Shown here: piece by piece, positions 7,889 to 15,249 of the stretch
How the letters are laid out: the number at the start of each line of letters is the position of its first letter
Position numbering within the stretch: the stretch's first letter is position 1
From: Streptomyces sp. CCM_MD2014
GTDB taxonomy: Bacteria; Actinomycetota; Actinomycetes; Streptomycetales; Streptomycetaceae
Reading direction: 5' to 3'
DNA length: 64,000 nt
Assembly (NCBI RefSeq): GCF_000772045.1
Contig: NZ_CP009754.1
Coordinates: forward strand, 3,658,001-3,722,000
Made by a program: the position numbers and the translations under genes
The notes under the pieces: generated by a model
Told to the model about the DNA's origin: nothing
The model's input: the letters and a program-made list of their open reading frames with translations, nothing else
Database searches by the model: none

Positions 7889-9883
7889 TCACGCTCCCGT
7901 GGCGACGAGGACGGCGGCGACCGCGAGGACGACGGTGCCGGCGAGCAGCGCGCTCACATAGGTCTGCACATTGCCGGTCTGGGCACGTCGTACGGCGGAC
8001 CCGAGCAAGCGGGGCAGGGCGCCCGCCGCGCGTACGTAGGTGTCGACGACCTCGCGGTCGAGGAACCGGACGAGGCTCGCTCCGGCCCGGACCGGGCGGA
8101 CGAAGAGGGCCGTGTACACGGCGTCCAGGTGGAAGCCGGCCGCCGCGTGCCGGTGCACCGGGCCCAGCAGGAGTCGCCCCGGGTCGGACGGGTCGGGCGC
8201 GGAGGCGAGGTCTCCGTAGGCGGGCCGGTGGCTGGCGATGGCCTCGGCCTCCACCAGGGCGGCGTCGCCCTCGGGGTGGGCCGCGACCGCGCCCAGCGGG
8301 GTGCGGGCGGCGAGCGCCGTGGTGTGGCGCCAGGCGGCGTAGGTGACGATGCCGCCCACCAGGGCCACTCCCGTGCCGAGCACGGAGGTGGTGAGGGTCG
8401 GGGTGAGGTCGTGGCCGTCGAACCAGTCGGGCAGCAGGCGGAAGGCGAGTCCGCCCAGCGCGAGGGAGGGGATGGCGAGCACCCAGAGCACGGCGTTCAT
8501 GACCAGCGGCTGCCTGCCGTGGTCGGGGGCCTCGGCGCCTCGGCCGCGGAAGGCCAGCAGCCACAGTCGGGTCGCGTAGGCGGCGGTCAGCAGCGCCGTG
8601 ACCAGGCCGGCGACGAGGACGGTCCAGCCCGCGGCGCCGGGCGCGTGTTCGGTGTGGCCGGTGGCCACGTGCTCCGCGGCGCCGAGGACGGACTCCTTGG
8701 AGAAGAAGCCGCTGAAGGGCGGGATCGCGGCGAGGGCGAGCAGGGCCACGGTCATCGTCCAGTAGGCGTCCGGGACACGGTCGCGCAGGTTCCGCATGCG
8801 GGACATGGCGGCCAGCGAGTTGGTGCCGGCGGCGTGGATGATCACGCCCGCGGCGAGGAAGAGGAGCGCCTTGAAGGCGCCGTGGGACAGGAGGTGGAAG
8901 ACGGCGGCACCCCGGTCGCCCGTGGCGAGGGCACCGGTCATGTAACCGAGCTGTCCGATGGTCGAGTAGGCCAGGACGCGTTTGATGTCGTCCTGGGCGA
9001 GGGCGGCGAGCGCGGAGCCGGCCATCGTGACGGCGGCCATGACGGCGAGGACGACCATCGCGGCCCGTGAGGCCTCGAAGAGCGGAAGGAGCCGGGCGAC
9101 GAAGTACACACCGGCGGCGACCATCGTCGCGGCGTGGATCAGCGCGGAGACGGGCGTCGGGCCCGCCATCGCGTCGGGAAGCCAGGTGTGCAGCGGGAAC
9201 TGCGCCGACTTGCCCGCGACACCGGCCAGGAGCAGCAGCGCGATCAGCGTCGGGTGGTCGAGCGAGCCGCTCGCGACCGCTCCGAGGATCTCGGTGATAC
9301 GGAAGGAGCCGGCCTCGGTGGCCAGTGCCAGCAGACCGATCAGGAAGGGGACGTCGCCGAGCTTGGTGACCAGGAAGGCCTTGAGGGAGGCGGCGCGCGC
9401 CTCCGGGGTCTCCCAGTAGTGGCCGACCAGGAAGTACGAGCAGATGCCCATGACTTCCCAGCCGACCAGCAGCACCATCAGGTCGCCGGAGTAGACGACG
9501 AGGAACATGGCGGAGGTGAACAGGGAGACGAGAGCGGCGTACGAGGCGTAGCGCGGGTCGTCGCGCAGGTAGCCCGTCGAGTAGAGCTGCACGCAGGTGG
9601 CGACGGTGCCGACCAGGACGGCGACGAGGGCGGCGAAGCCGTCGATGTGCAGGGCGAGTTCGACGGGGACCGAACCGGTGGGGGTCAGCTCCGTGACGGC
9701 GTCGACGGCCCCGCCGCCGCCCTGGCGGGCCGCGACGAGTACGGCGAGGACGAGTGCCGCCGTCGTCGGCAGGACCGCGAGGGGGCGGACGAACCCGGGC
9801 GCCGTCCGGCTCAGCAGGAGGCCGGCGACTGCCCCGAGGAAGGGGAGGAGGGGGACGAGTACGGCGAGGGTGGTCGTGGTCAC
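7889..9883 (-). CDS. nuoL: NADH-quinone oxidoreductase subunit L (second nuo cluster)
   Basis: A 664-residue subunit, the distal proton pump of the membrane arm. Diagnostic segments are LLVGWEVMGICSYFLVGHY, FPLHTWLPDAMAGPTPVSALIHAATMV (broken into the lysine and histidine portions) and AYSTIGQLGYM. The C-terminal region carries the long lateral helix typical of NuoL before a final membrane segment. The GTG start (9881-9883) overlaps the nuoK stop by four bases. Length agrees with other NuoL proteins (600-660). All in-operon spacings suggest translational coupling and defined stoichiometry. Confidence 0.96.
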   Translation of the reverse strand: MTTTTLAVLVPLLPFLGAVAGLLLSRTAPGFVRPLAVLPTTAALVLAVLVAARQGGGGAVDAVTELTPTGSVPVELALHIDGFAALVAVLVGTVATCVQLYSTGYLRDDPRYASYAALVSLFTSAMFLVVYSGDLMVLLVGWEVMGICSYFLVGHYWETPEARAASLKAFLVTKLGDVPFLIGLLALATEAGSFRITEILGAVASGSLDHPTLIALLLLAGVAGKSAQFPLHTWLPDAMAGPTPVSALIHAATMVAAGVYFVARLLPLFEASRAAMVVLAVMAAVTMAGSALAALAQDDIKRVLAYSTIGQLGYMTGALATGDRGAAVFHLLSHGAFKALLFLAAGVIIHAAGTNSLAAMSRMRNLRDRVPDAYWTMTVALLALAAIPPFSGFFSKESVLGAAEHVATGHTEHAPGAAGWTVLVAGLVTALLTAAYATRLWLLAFRGRGAEAPDHGRQPLVMNAVLWVLAIPSLALGGLAFRLLPDWFDGHDLTPTLTTSVLGTGVALVGGIVTYAAWRHTTALAARTPLGAVAAHPEGDAALVEAEAIASHRPAYGDLASAPDPSDPGRLLLGPVHRHAAAGFHLDAVYTALFVRPVRAGASLVRFLDREVVDTYVRAAGALPRLLGSAVRRAQTGNVQTYVSALLAGTVVLAVAAVLVATGA

Positions 9884-10272
9884 GCGGTGGCCTCAGCCTT
9901 CTCGGCGGCCGTCCCGGTCGCGGGGGTGTCGGTGTCGGGGCCGTCCGGCTCGTGGCCCTCGGCGGTGTCGCGGAGCTTGTCGATGTCCGAGGTGCCGCGG
10001 TTGCGGTGGACGGCGAGGACGATCGCCAGGCCGATGCCGATCTCGGCGGCCGCGATGGCGATGGTGAACAGGGTCAGGGCCTGGCCGGAGTGCAGGCGCT
10101 CTTCCGCGGCCCTGCTGAGCCAGACGTCGAAGGCGACCAGGTTGAGGTTGACGGCGTTGAGCATCAGCTCGACCGACATCAGGACCAGGATCGCGTTGCG
10201 GCGGGCGAGGACGCCGTAGAGGCCCGTGCAGAAGAGGAGGACCGAGAGGACGGCGGGATAGGCGAGGTGCAT
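9880..10272 (-). CDS. nuoK: NADH-quinone oxidoreductase subunit K (second nuo cluster)
   Basis: A 130-residue protein with three membrane helices in the first 95 residues. The family motif LMSVELMLNAVNLNLVAF with the essential membrane glutamate is intact, as is the second helix glutamate in AIAAAEIGIGLAI. A hydrophilic acidic tail of about 30 residues (EGHEPDGPDTDTPA...) extends beyond the usual NuoK length of about 100. The start overlaps the nuoJ stop by one base (TGATG). In complex I it lies between NuoJ and NuoN and takes part in proton translocation. Confidence 0.95.
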   Translation of the reverse strand: MHLAYPAVLSVLLFCTGLYGVLARRNAILVLMSVELMLNAVNLNLVAFDVWLSRAAEERLHSGQALTLFTIAIAAAEIGIGLAIVLAVHRNRGTSDIDKLRDTAEGHEPDGPDTDTPATGTAAEKAEATA

Positions 10273-10895
10273 CAGCGGGCACCGCCCGTCTGGGAGGTGC
10301 CGGAGCGGGAAGCGCCGGACGGGGAGGCCCCGCCCGGGGACGCTTCGCCGGCGCGGGCCGGCCTGGCCTTGCGGGAGAGGACGATGGCGCCGACCAGGGC
10401 GGCGAGGAGGAGGACGGACAGGGCCTCGAAGGGGAGGACCCAGTTCTGGAACAGGCTCGCTCCGGTCACGGCGGTGGAACCGGCGGCGGGGCCGTCCAGG
10501 TCGATCCAGGTGGTGCGGAACGCGTCGACGACGACCCACACCAGGGCCGCCGCGGAGGCCACGGCCACGGTGAGAGCGGCCCAGCGGTTGGCGGAGTCGG
10601 CCTCCGGGGACCGGCCGATGGGCGCCCTGGTGAGCATCAGCCCGAACAGGATGAGGACGACGACGGCACCGACATAGATGAGGACCTGTACCCAGGCGAT
10701 GAACTCGGCCGTGAGCAACAGGTATTCGACGGCCAGGCCGCCGAGGGCCACCACGAGCCAGAGCGCCGCGTGGACGAGCTGACGGGTGGTCACGGTGACG
10801 ACGGCGGCGCCGAAGGTGACCAGGCCGACGAGGAGAAAGGCGATCTCGACACCGGTCGGGGAGAGGAATCCGTGTGATGCGGCGGCAAGGGTCAT
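10272..10895 (-). CDS. nuoJ: NADH-quinone oxidoreductase subunit J (second nuo cluster)
   Basis: A 207-residue protein with five predicted membrane helices. The segment VQVLIYVGAVVVLILFGLML is the conserved third helix that forms the pi-bulge hinge in complex I. The C-terminal 25 residues are Ser/Gly/Ala-rich with short repeats (GGASPSGASRSG). The ATG at 10893-10895 overlaps the nuoI stop by four bases. Operon position between nuoI and nuoK follows the standard complex I order. Confidence 0.95.
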   Translation of the reverse strand: MTLAAASHGFLSPTGVEIAFLLVGLVTFGAAVVTVTTRQLVHAALWLVVALGGLAVEYLLLTAEFIAWVQVLIYVGAVVVLILFGLMLTRAPIGRSPEADSANRWAALTVAVASAAALVWVVVDAFRTTWIDLDGPAAGSTAVTGASLFQNWVLPFEALSVLLLAALVGAIVLSRKARPARAGEASPGGASPSGASRSGTSQTGGAR

Positions 10896-11467
10896 GTCCG
10901 GTCCTCCTGGCCGGGCCCGTCCGTCTCCTGCTCCTGCGGCTGCTGCTGCGCGGCCAGCTTGTCGGCGGCCTTGCGGGCGGCGGCGAGTTCCTTGGGCTCC
11001 TCCGCGCCGGGGTCGAGTGCGGGCGGGGCCGGCACGGTCCACATCCACTCGCGCAGCTTGTCGCGCTCGTGGGTGAGGTCGCGGATGTCGGTCTCGGCGT
11101 ACTCGAACTCCGGGGACCAGAACAGGGCGTCGAAAGGACAGACCTCGATGCAGATACCGCAGTACATGCACAGGGCGAAGTCGATGGCGAAGCGGTCGAG
11201 GACGTTGCGGCTGCGGTCGCGTCCGCCGGGGGTGGCCGCCGGGACCGTCTCCTTGTGGGAGTCGATGTAGATGCACCAGTCGGGACACTCGCGGGCGCAC
11301 AGCATGCAGACCGTGCAGTTCTCCTCGAACAGGCCGATCACGCCGCGGGTACGGGGCGGCAGCTCCGGCTGGGCGTCCGGGTACTGCTCGGTGACGGTCT
11401 TCTTCGTCATCGTGCGCAGGGTGACGGCCAGGCCCTTGGCCAGGCCGCTGCCGGGGACGGGGGCCAT
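10892..11467 (-). CDS. nuoI: NADH-quinone oxidoreductase subunit I (second nuo cluster)
   Basis: A 191-residue iron-sulfur protein. Two complete 4Fe-4S motifs are present: CTVCMLCARECP and CMYCGICIEVCP, equivalent to clusters N6a and N6b. An amphipathic N-terminus (GSGLAKGLAVTLRTM) would lie on the membrane. The C-terminus is Gln/Glu-rich low complexity. The ATG start overlaps the nuoH TAA by one base (TAATG), and the stop overlaps the nuoJ start by four. In this cluster NuoI together with NuoB would be the electron-input end, because no NuoE, F or G is encoded. Such a surface could accept electrons from ferredoxin, as in other complex I relatives without an NADH module; this is inference. 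Confidence 0.96.
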   Translation of the reverse strand: MAPVPGSGLAKGLAVTLRTMTKKTVTEQYPDAQPELPPRTRGVIGLFEENCTVCMLCARECPDWCIYIDSHKETVPAATPGGRDRSRNVLDRFAIDFALCMYCGICIEVCPFDALFWSPEFEYAETDIRDLTHERDKLREWMWTVPAPPALDPGAEEPKELAAARKAADKLAAQQQPQEQETDGPGQEDRT

Positions 11468-12435
11468 TACGCGATCACCACCTTGACGATGCCGGTGAGG
11501 GCGATCTGGGCGAGGGAGAGGGGGACGAGGAGGGTCCAGGACAGCTTCTGGAGCTGGTCCTCGCGCAGCCGCGGGTAGGTCACGCGCAGCCAGATCACGA
11601 CGAAGGCGAGGACGGCCGCCTTCAGCAGGGTCCAGACCCAGCCGAGGCCGTCGGCCCCCCAGGGTCCGTGCCAGCCGCCCAGGAAGAGGACGGTGGTCAG
11701 TCCGCACAGGACGACGATCCCGGCGTACTCGGCGAGGAGGAACAGGGCGAAGCGCAGACCGGTGTACTCGGTGTACGCCCCGAAGATGATCTCCGAGTCG
11801 GCCACCGGCATGTCGAACGGGGGGCGCTGCAGTTCGGCCAGCCCGGCGACGAAGAAGACGACTGCGCCGACGATCTGCCAGGGCAGCCACCACCACTCGA
11901 AGGCGTCGAGGATGCCGACGAGCGAGACGGTGCCGGCCGCCATCGCCACGGAGGCGGCGGTGAGCAGCATCGGCAGTTCGTACGCGAGGAGCTGGGCGGC
12001 GGTGCGCAGGCCGCCGAGGAGGGAGAACTTGTTGGCGGAGGACCAGCCGGCCATGAGCGAGCCGAGGACGCCCACGCCCATGACGGCCAGGACGAAGAAG
12101 ACGCCCGCGTCGACGACCTGACCGACCGCGCCCTCTCCGGGCCCGACCGGGATCGCCAGGAGCACCAGGAGATACGGCAGCAGGGCCACGGCCGGGGCGA
12201 GCTGGAAGATGCGCCGGTCCGCGTCGGCGGGGACCACGTCCTCCTTCTGCGCGAACTTCACGCCGTCCGCGACGAGCTGGGCCCAGCCGTGGAAGCCACC
12301 CGCGTACATCGGGCCCAGGCGGCCCTGCATGTGGGCCATGACCTTGTGTTCGGTCTGGCCGACGATCAGGGGGAACGCGAGGAAGACGACGAAGACGACC
12401 AGGAGGCGCAGGGTGACGTCGAGCGCGTCGTTCAC
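11467..12435 (-). CDS. nuoH: NADH-quinone oxidoreductase subunit H (second nuo cluster)
   Basis: A 322-residue membrane subunit with eight helices that forms the quinone chamber together with NuoB and NuoD. Conserved loops are seen: GRLGPMYAG...GWAQLVADGVKF, the acidic loop AELQRPPFDMPVADSEI and EYTGLRFALFLLAEY. The GTG start (12433-12435) overlaps the nuoC stop by four bases. NuoH normally contacts NuoD at the quinone site, so this protein must either borrow NuoD from the main complex I or work in an altered complex. Confidence 0.95.
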   Translation of the reverse strand: MNDALDVTLRLLVVFVVFLAFPLIVGQTEHKVMAHMQGRLGPMYAGGFHGWAQLVADGVKFAQKEDVVPADADRRIFQLAPAVALLPYLLVLLAIPVGPGEGAVGQVVDAGVFFVLAVMGVGVLGSLMAGWSSANKFSLLGGLRTAAQLLAYELPMLLTAASVAMAAGTVSLVGILDAFEWWWLPWQIVGAVVFFVAGLAELQRPPFDMPVADSEIIFGAYTEYTGLRFALFLLAEYAGIVVLCGLTTVLFLGGWHGPWGADGLGWVWTLLKAAVLAFVVIWLRVTYPRLREDQLQKLSWTLLVPLSLAQIALTGIVKVVIA

Positions 12436-13943
12436 TGCTGGCCTCCTGGAGGGTTCGGCGGGGTGCGGGGCGCGTTGGGCTCACCGGCGTTGTCGGACGC
12501 TCCGGAAGCGTCCGGGCCTGCGGAAGCGTCCGGACCTGCGGATGTGTCCGGTCCTTCGGATGTGTCCGGACCTTCGGATGCGTCCGGCTCTTCGGATGTG
12601 TCCGGACCTGCGGATGCATCCGGCTCTTCGGAGGTGTCCGGCTCTTCGGAGGTGTCCGACCCTTCGGAGGTGTCCGATCCTTCGGAGGTGTCCGGTCCTT
12701 CGGGTCCGGGATCCCCCTCCACCGCCTCAGGCTCGTCGAACGCCGGGCGGGCGTGGTGCCAGGGGGCGTCCGGACTGCGCGGCGTCGAGGGCGCCGGCTT
12801 GCGGGCCGGTTCCTCGGTGGACGAGGAGTCGGCGCCGGTCCCGTCGCCGCCCCGGGGAGCACTGCGGGAGCCGGCGTCGTCGTCCGGCCGTCCGACGTCC
12901 GGGGCTTCCCGCTGGCTCGCCGAGCCCTGCGAGGCGCTCCGGGTACGCCGGGGACGGACGTTCCCGGCTGCGCCCCTCTGCTCGGCAGCGGTGCCGGCGA
13001 TGGGGCCAGCCGTGGGTCCGGCCGTCGACCCGTCCGTCGGGCTGCCCGCCGGAGTGTCCGTCGAGCTGCTCGTCGTACTGCCCGCCGAGCTGTCCGACGC
13101 GCCGCCGGCCGGGCCGGCCGCTCGCTGGGACGCGGAGCCCTGGCTCGCGCTGCGCGACCGCCGGGGCGCCGGTGCGGCCGTCGGCCCGCCCGCCGGGGAG
13201 GCCTGGCTGACCGAGCCCTCGGCCGCCGTACGGGAGCGGCGCGGTGCGGCCGGCGTCTCGGTACCGGGCGTCTGCCGGCCGACCGAGCCCTCGGCGGCCG
13301 TACGGGTACGACGGGCCGGGCGCTCCCCCGCCGCCCGTCCCGCGCCTCGTGCCGGGCGTGCCGGGGCGGGCGGCAGCTGGCCCTTCAGCGGGCCCCATTC
13401 GTTGGGGTCGGGGACACCCGGCGGCAGCATCTGACGCCGGCGCGGACCACCGTGGTCGGACTCGCCGGGCTCCTTGGCCCCGGGCCAGGCCTTGGCCACG
13501 CGCGCCGCGAGGACGAAGTCCTTGCGCAGCGGGTGGCCCTCGAAGCCCTCCGGCAGGAGCAGGTGGTCGAGTGCGGGGTGGTCCTCGAAGGCGACGCCGA
13601 ACATTTCGTGGGTCTCGCGTTCGTGCCAGGCGGCGCCCGCGTACACCCCCACGGCGGTGGGCAGGACCGGTGCCTCGTGCGGGACGGTCGTACGCAGCAG
13701 CAGTCGGCGTACCGGTCCCAGCGCGGCGACGTGTGCCGCGACGCGGAAGCCGGTGCCCGGCTCGTCGACCGCGCTCAGCCAGTCGAAGTACGTGCAGCCC
13801 AGCCGGTCACGCGCCGTCTCCAGGGCGGTGATCCAGGAGCTGGGCGGCACGTCGACGGTGAGGAGGTCGTACGACTCCTCCGCCGCGGCGTCCGTACCGA
13901 AGAGTTCCTCGGCGTCGGCGGGCAGCCAGCCGACCGCGGTCAT
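12432..13943 (-). CDS. nuoC: NuoC-like 30-kDa subunit with a very long low-complexity C-terminal tail
   Basis: A 503-residue protein. Residues 1 to about 165 are a NuoC (30-kDa) domain, with the family signature HERETHEMFGVAF near residues 107-119 and HPLRKDF near 137-143. Residues about 190-503 are low complexity. First come four imperfect copies of a basic motif RRSRTAAEGSVSQ (variants RRTRSASQGSASQ). Then a Thr/Ser/Gly-rich stretch follows, then about 80 residues of acidic six-residue repeats (GPDTSE, EPDTSE, GSDTSE). The frame is continuous and the stop overlaps the nuoH GTG by four bases, so the tail is genuinely translated. Start ATG overlaps the nuoB stop. NuoD is not fused: no 49-kDa motifs occur in the tail. 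The tail could tether a partner or be surface-exposed; its function is unknown. Confidence 0.92.
   Translation of the reverse strand: MTAVGWLPADAEELFGTDAAAEESYDLLTVDVPPSSWITALETARDRLGCTYFDWLSAVDEPGTGFRVAAHVAALGPVRRLLLRTTVPHEAPVLPTAVGVYAGAAWHERETHEMFGVAFEDHPALDHLLLPEGFEGHPLRKDFVLAARVAKAWPGAKEPGESDHGGPRRRQMLPPGVPDPNEWGPLKGQLPPAPARPARGAGRAAGERPARRTRTAAEGSVGRQTPGTETPAAPRRSRTAAEGSVSQASPAGGPTAAPAPRRSRSASQGSASQRAAGPAGGASDSSAGSTTSSSTDTPAGSPTDGSTAGPTAGPIAGTAAEQRGAAGNVRPRRTRSASQGSASQREAPDVGRPDDDAGSRSAPRGGDGTGADSSSTEEPARKPAPSTPRSPDAPWHHARPAFDEPEAVEGDPGPEGPDTSEGSDTSEGSDTSEEPDTSEEPDASAGPDTSEEPDASEGPDTSEGPDTSAGPDASAGPDASGASDNAGEPNAPRTPPNPPGGQQ
12480..12714. repeat. Imperfect 18-bp tandem repeats encoding acidic hexapeptides in nuoC
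   Basis: The stretch consists of many imperfect copies of a unit like TCGGATGTGTCCGGACCT, encoding variants of GPDTSE on the minus strand. Copies differ mainly by point changes, and the frame is maintained. Such arrays are prone to copy-number variation. Confidence 0.8.
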
Positions 13944-14581
13944 CGTCCCTCCCCCGCGTCGGAGGGCGGGGCGGGCGGTCGCACCAGGCCGCTCCGGAGC
14001 GCGGCCGTGGACGGCCGGGGCGAAGCGCCGTACCGCTCCCCCAGGGACTCCCGCGCGATCTTCTCCTGGAGCTTGAGGATTCCCTGGAGCAGCGCCTCGG
14101 GGCGCGGCGGGCAGCCGGGAACGTAGACGTCGACGGGGATGATCTGGTCGACGCCCTTCGTCACGGAGTAGGAGTCCCAGTAGGGGCCGCCGCAGTTGGA
14201 GCAGGCGCCGAAGGAGATGACGTACTTCGGCTCGGGCATCTGCTCGTAGAGGCGTTTGACGGCGGGCGCCATCTTGTCGGTCACCGTGCCGGAGACGACC
14301 ATCAGGTCGGCCTGGCGGGGGCCCGGCGCGAACGGGATGACGCCGAGCCGGATGAAGTCGTGCCGGGCCATCGACGCGGCGATGAACTCGATCGCGCAGC
14401 AGGCGAGACCGAAGTTGAAGACCCAGAGGGAATACCGGCGGCCCCAGTTCAGGACGACCTTCATCGGCTCCGGGGCGAGGCGTGCGAGCGTGCCCAGCCG
14501 TTTGGGCTCGGGCAGCGGCACGGGCCCGGGCGCGGTGGCGGGCACCGGTCCGGCGGCAGGTGCGGAAGCTGAGGGGTTCAC
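13940..14581 (-). CDS. nuoB: NADH-quinone oxidoreductase subunit B (second nuo cluster)
   Basis: A 213-residue protein with all four N2 cluster cysteines: the tandem pair in GLACCAIEF, one in FGACSNCGG and one in VPGCPPRPE. An additional cysteine occurs in SNCGG. The N-terminal 35 residues are Pro/Ala-rich and the C-terminal 35 residues are low complexity. The start chosen is GTG at 14579-14581, which overlaps the nuoA stop by four bases like its neighbours. A GTG two codons upstream is possible. In complex I NuoB holds the terminal cluster N2 that reduces quinone at the interface with NuoD, which is not encoded here. Confidence 0.94.
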   Translation of the reverse strand: MNPSASAPAAGPVPATAPGPVPLPEPKRLGTLARLAPEPMKVVLNWGRRYSLWVFNFGLACCAIEFIAASMARHDFIRLGVIPFAPGPRQADLMVVSGTVTDKMAPAVKRLYEQMPEPKYVISFGACSNCGGPYWDSYSVTKGVDQIIPVDVYVPGCPPRPEALLQGILKLQEKIARESLGERYGASPRPSTAALRSGLVRPPAPPSDAGEGR

Positions 14582-15018
14582 GTCCACGACAGGACGCCCT
14601 TCTTGTATGCGTACAACAGGCCCACGGCGAGGAATCCCAGGAAGACGAACATCTCCACGAGGGTCGTGGCGCCATAACCAGGGTCGGCGAAGACCGTCGC
14701 CCAGGGGAAGAGGAAGATCGAGTCGACGGCGAAGATGACGTAGAGGAACGCGTAGACGTAGTAGCGGACCTGGGTGTGCGCCCAGCCCTCTCCGACGGGG
14801 TCGACGCCGCACTCGTAGGTGAGCAGCTTCTCGGGCGTCGGGACCACGGGGCGCAGCAGGCGCCCGGCGCCGAAGGCGACGGCGACGAAGAGCACGCCGA
14901 CGACGGCGAGCAGGCCGACGACCGAGTAGGACCGGAAGTAGTCCGCGGCGAGCCCGACGGTCGCATCGGCGGTGGTCACGGCACCGGCGGTCGCCTCGCC
15001 GACGGTCGGTTCCGGCAC
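14578..15018 (-). CDS. nuoA: NADH-quinone oxidoreductase subunit A (second nuo cluster)
   Basis: A 146-residue membrane protein with three helices. The conserved loop LTYECGVDPVGEGW and the following RYYVYAFLYVIFAVDSIFLFPW are diagnostic of NuoA. The GTG at 15016-15018 is preferred because GAGGGG lies about seven bases upstream, and the extra N-terminal residues of longer frames are not conserved. First gene of the ten-gene operon. Its leader contains three 10-bp direct repeats (15045-15074), a candidate regulatory element. Confidence 0.94.
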   Translation of the reverse strand: MPEPTVGEATAGAVTTADATVGLAADYFRSYSVVGLLAVVGVLFVAVAFGAGRLLRPVVPTPEKLLTYECGVDPVGEGWAHTQVRYYVYAFLYVIFAVDSIFLFPWATVFADPGYGATTLVEMFVFLGFLAVGLLYAYKKGVLSWT

Positions 15019-15044
15019 GTGCGCCCCTCGCTCCCTGTCGTGCA

Positions 15045-15074
15045 CGTCGTGAAACGTGGTGAAACGTCGTGAAG
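15045..15074. repeat. Three 10-bp direct repeats in the nuoA leader
   Basis: The sequence shows three consecutive decamers, CGTCGTGAAA, CGTGGTGAAA and CGTCGTGAAG, 27 bases upstream of the nuoA GTG (minus strand). A ten-base period would place them on the same face of the helix, as in activator or response-regulator binding sites. No direct evidence identifies the binding protein; the response regulator encoded at 18469 is a candidate. Confidence 0.5.
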
Positions 15075-15249
15075 CCGCTGTTCCTCGTGGTGCTGCCGTT
15101 CGACGATCTGTACGCACGGGAGTCTAGAGCCTGATAAAGAGACGGTAAGCAGCCCGTCGTACGTTGAGACGCGGGGTGGGGTTTTCCTCAGTGCGTCCCG
15201 GCGGTCCACCTCATGGCGCCGCGCCGCGCCGCACGGCACGCTGACGTGT

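Noticed and set aside
12480..12714. CRISPR-like spacing of repeats in nuoC
   Set aside because: Units are contiguous, imperfect and in frame with no spacers, so they are coding tandem repeats.
12432..13943. NuoD fused to NuoC (NuoCD)
   Set aside because: The region after the NuoC domain is low-complexity repeat sequence. None of the conserved 49-kDa motifs occur.
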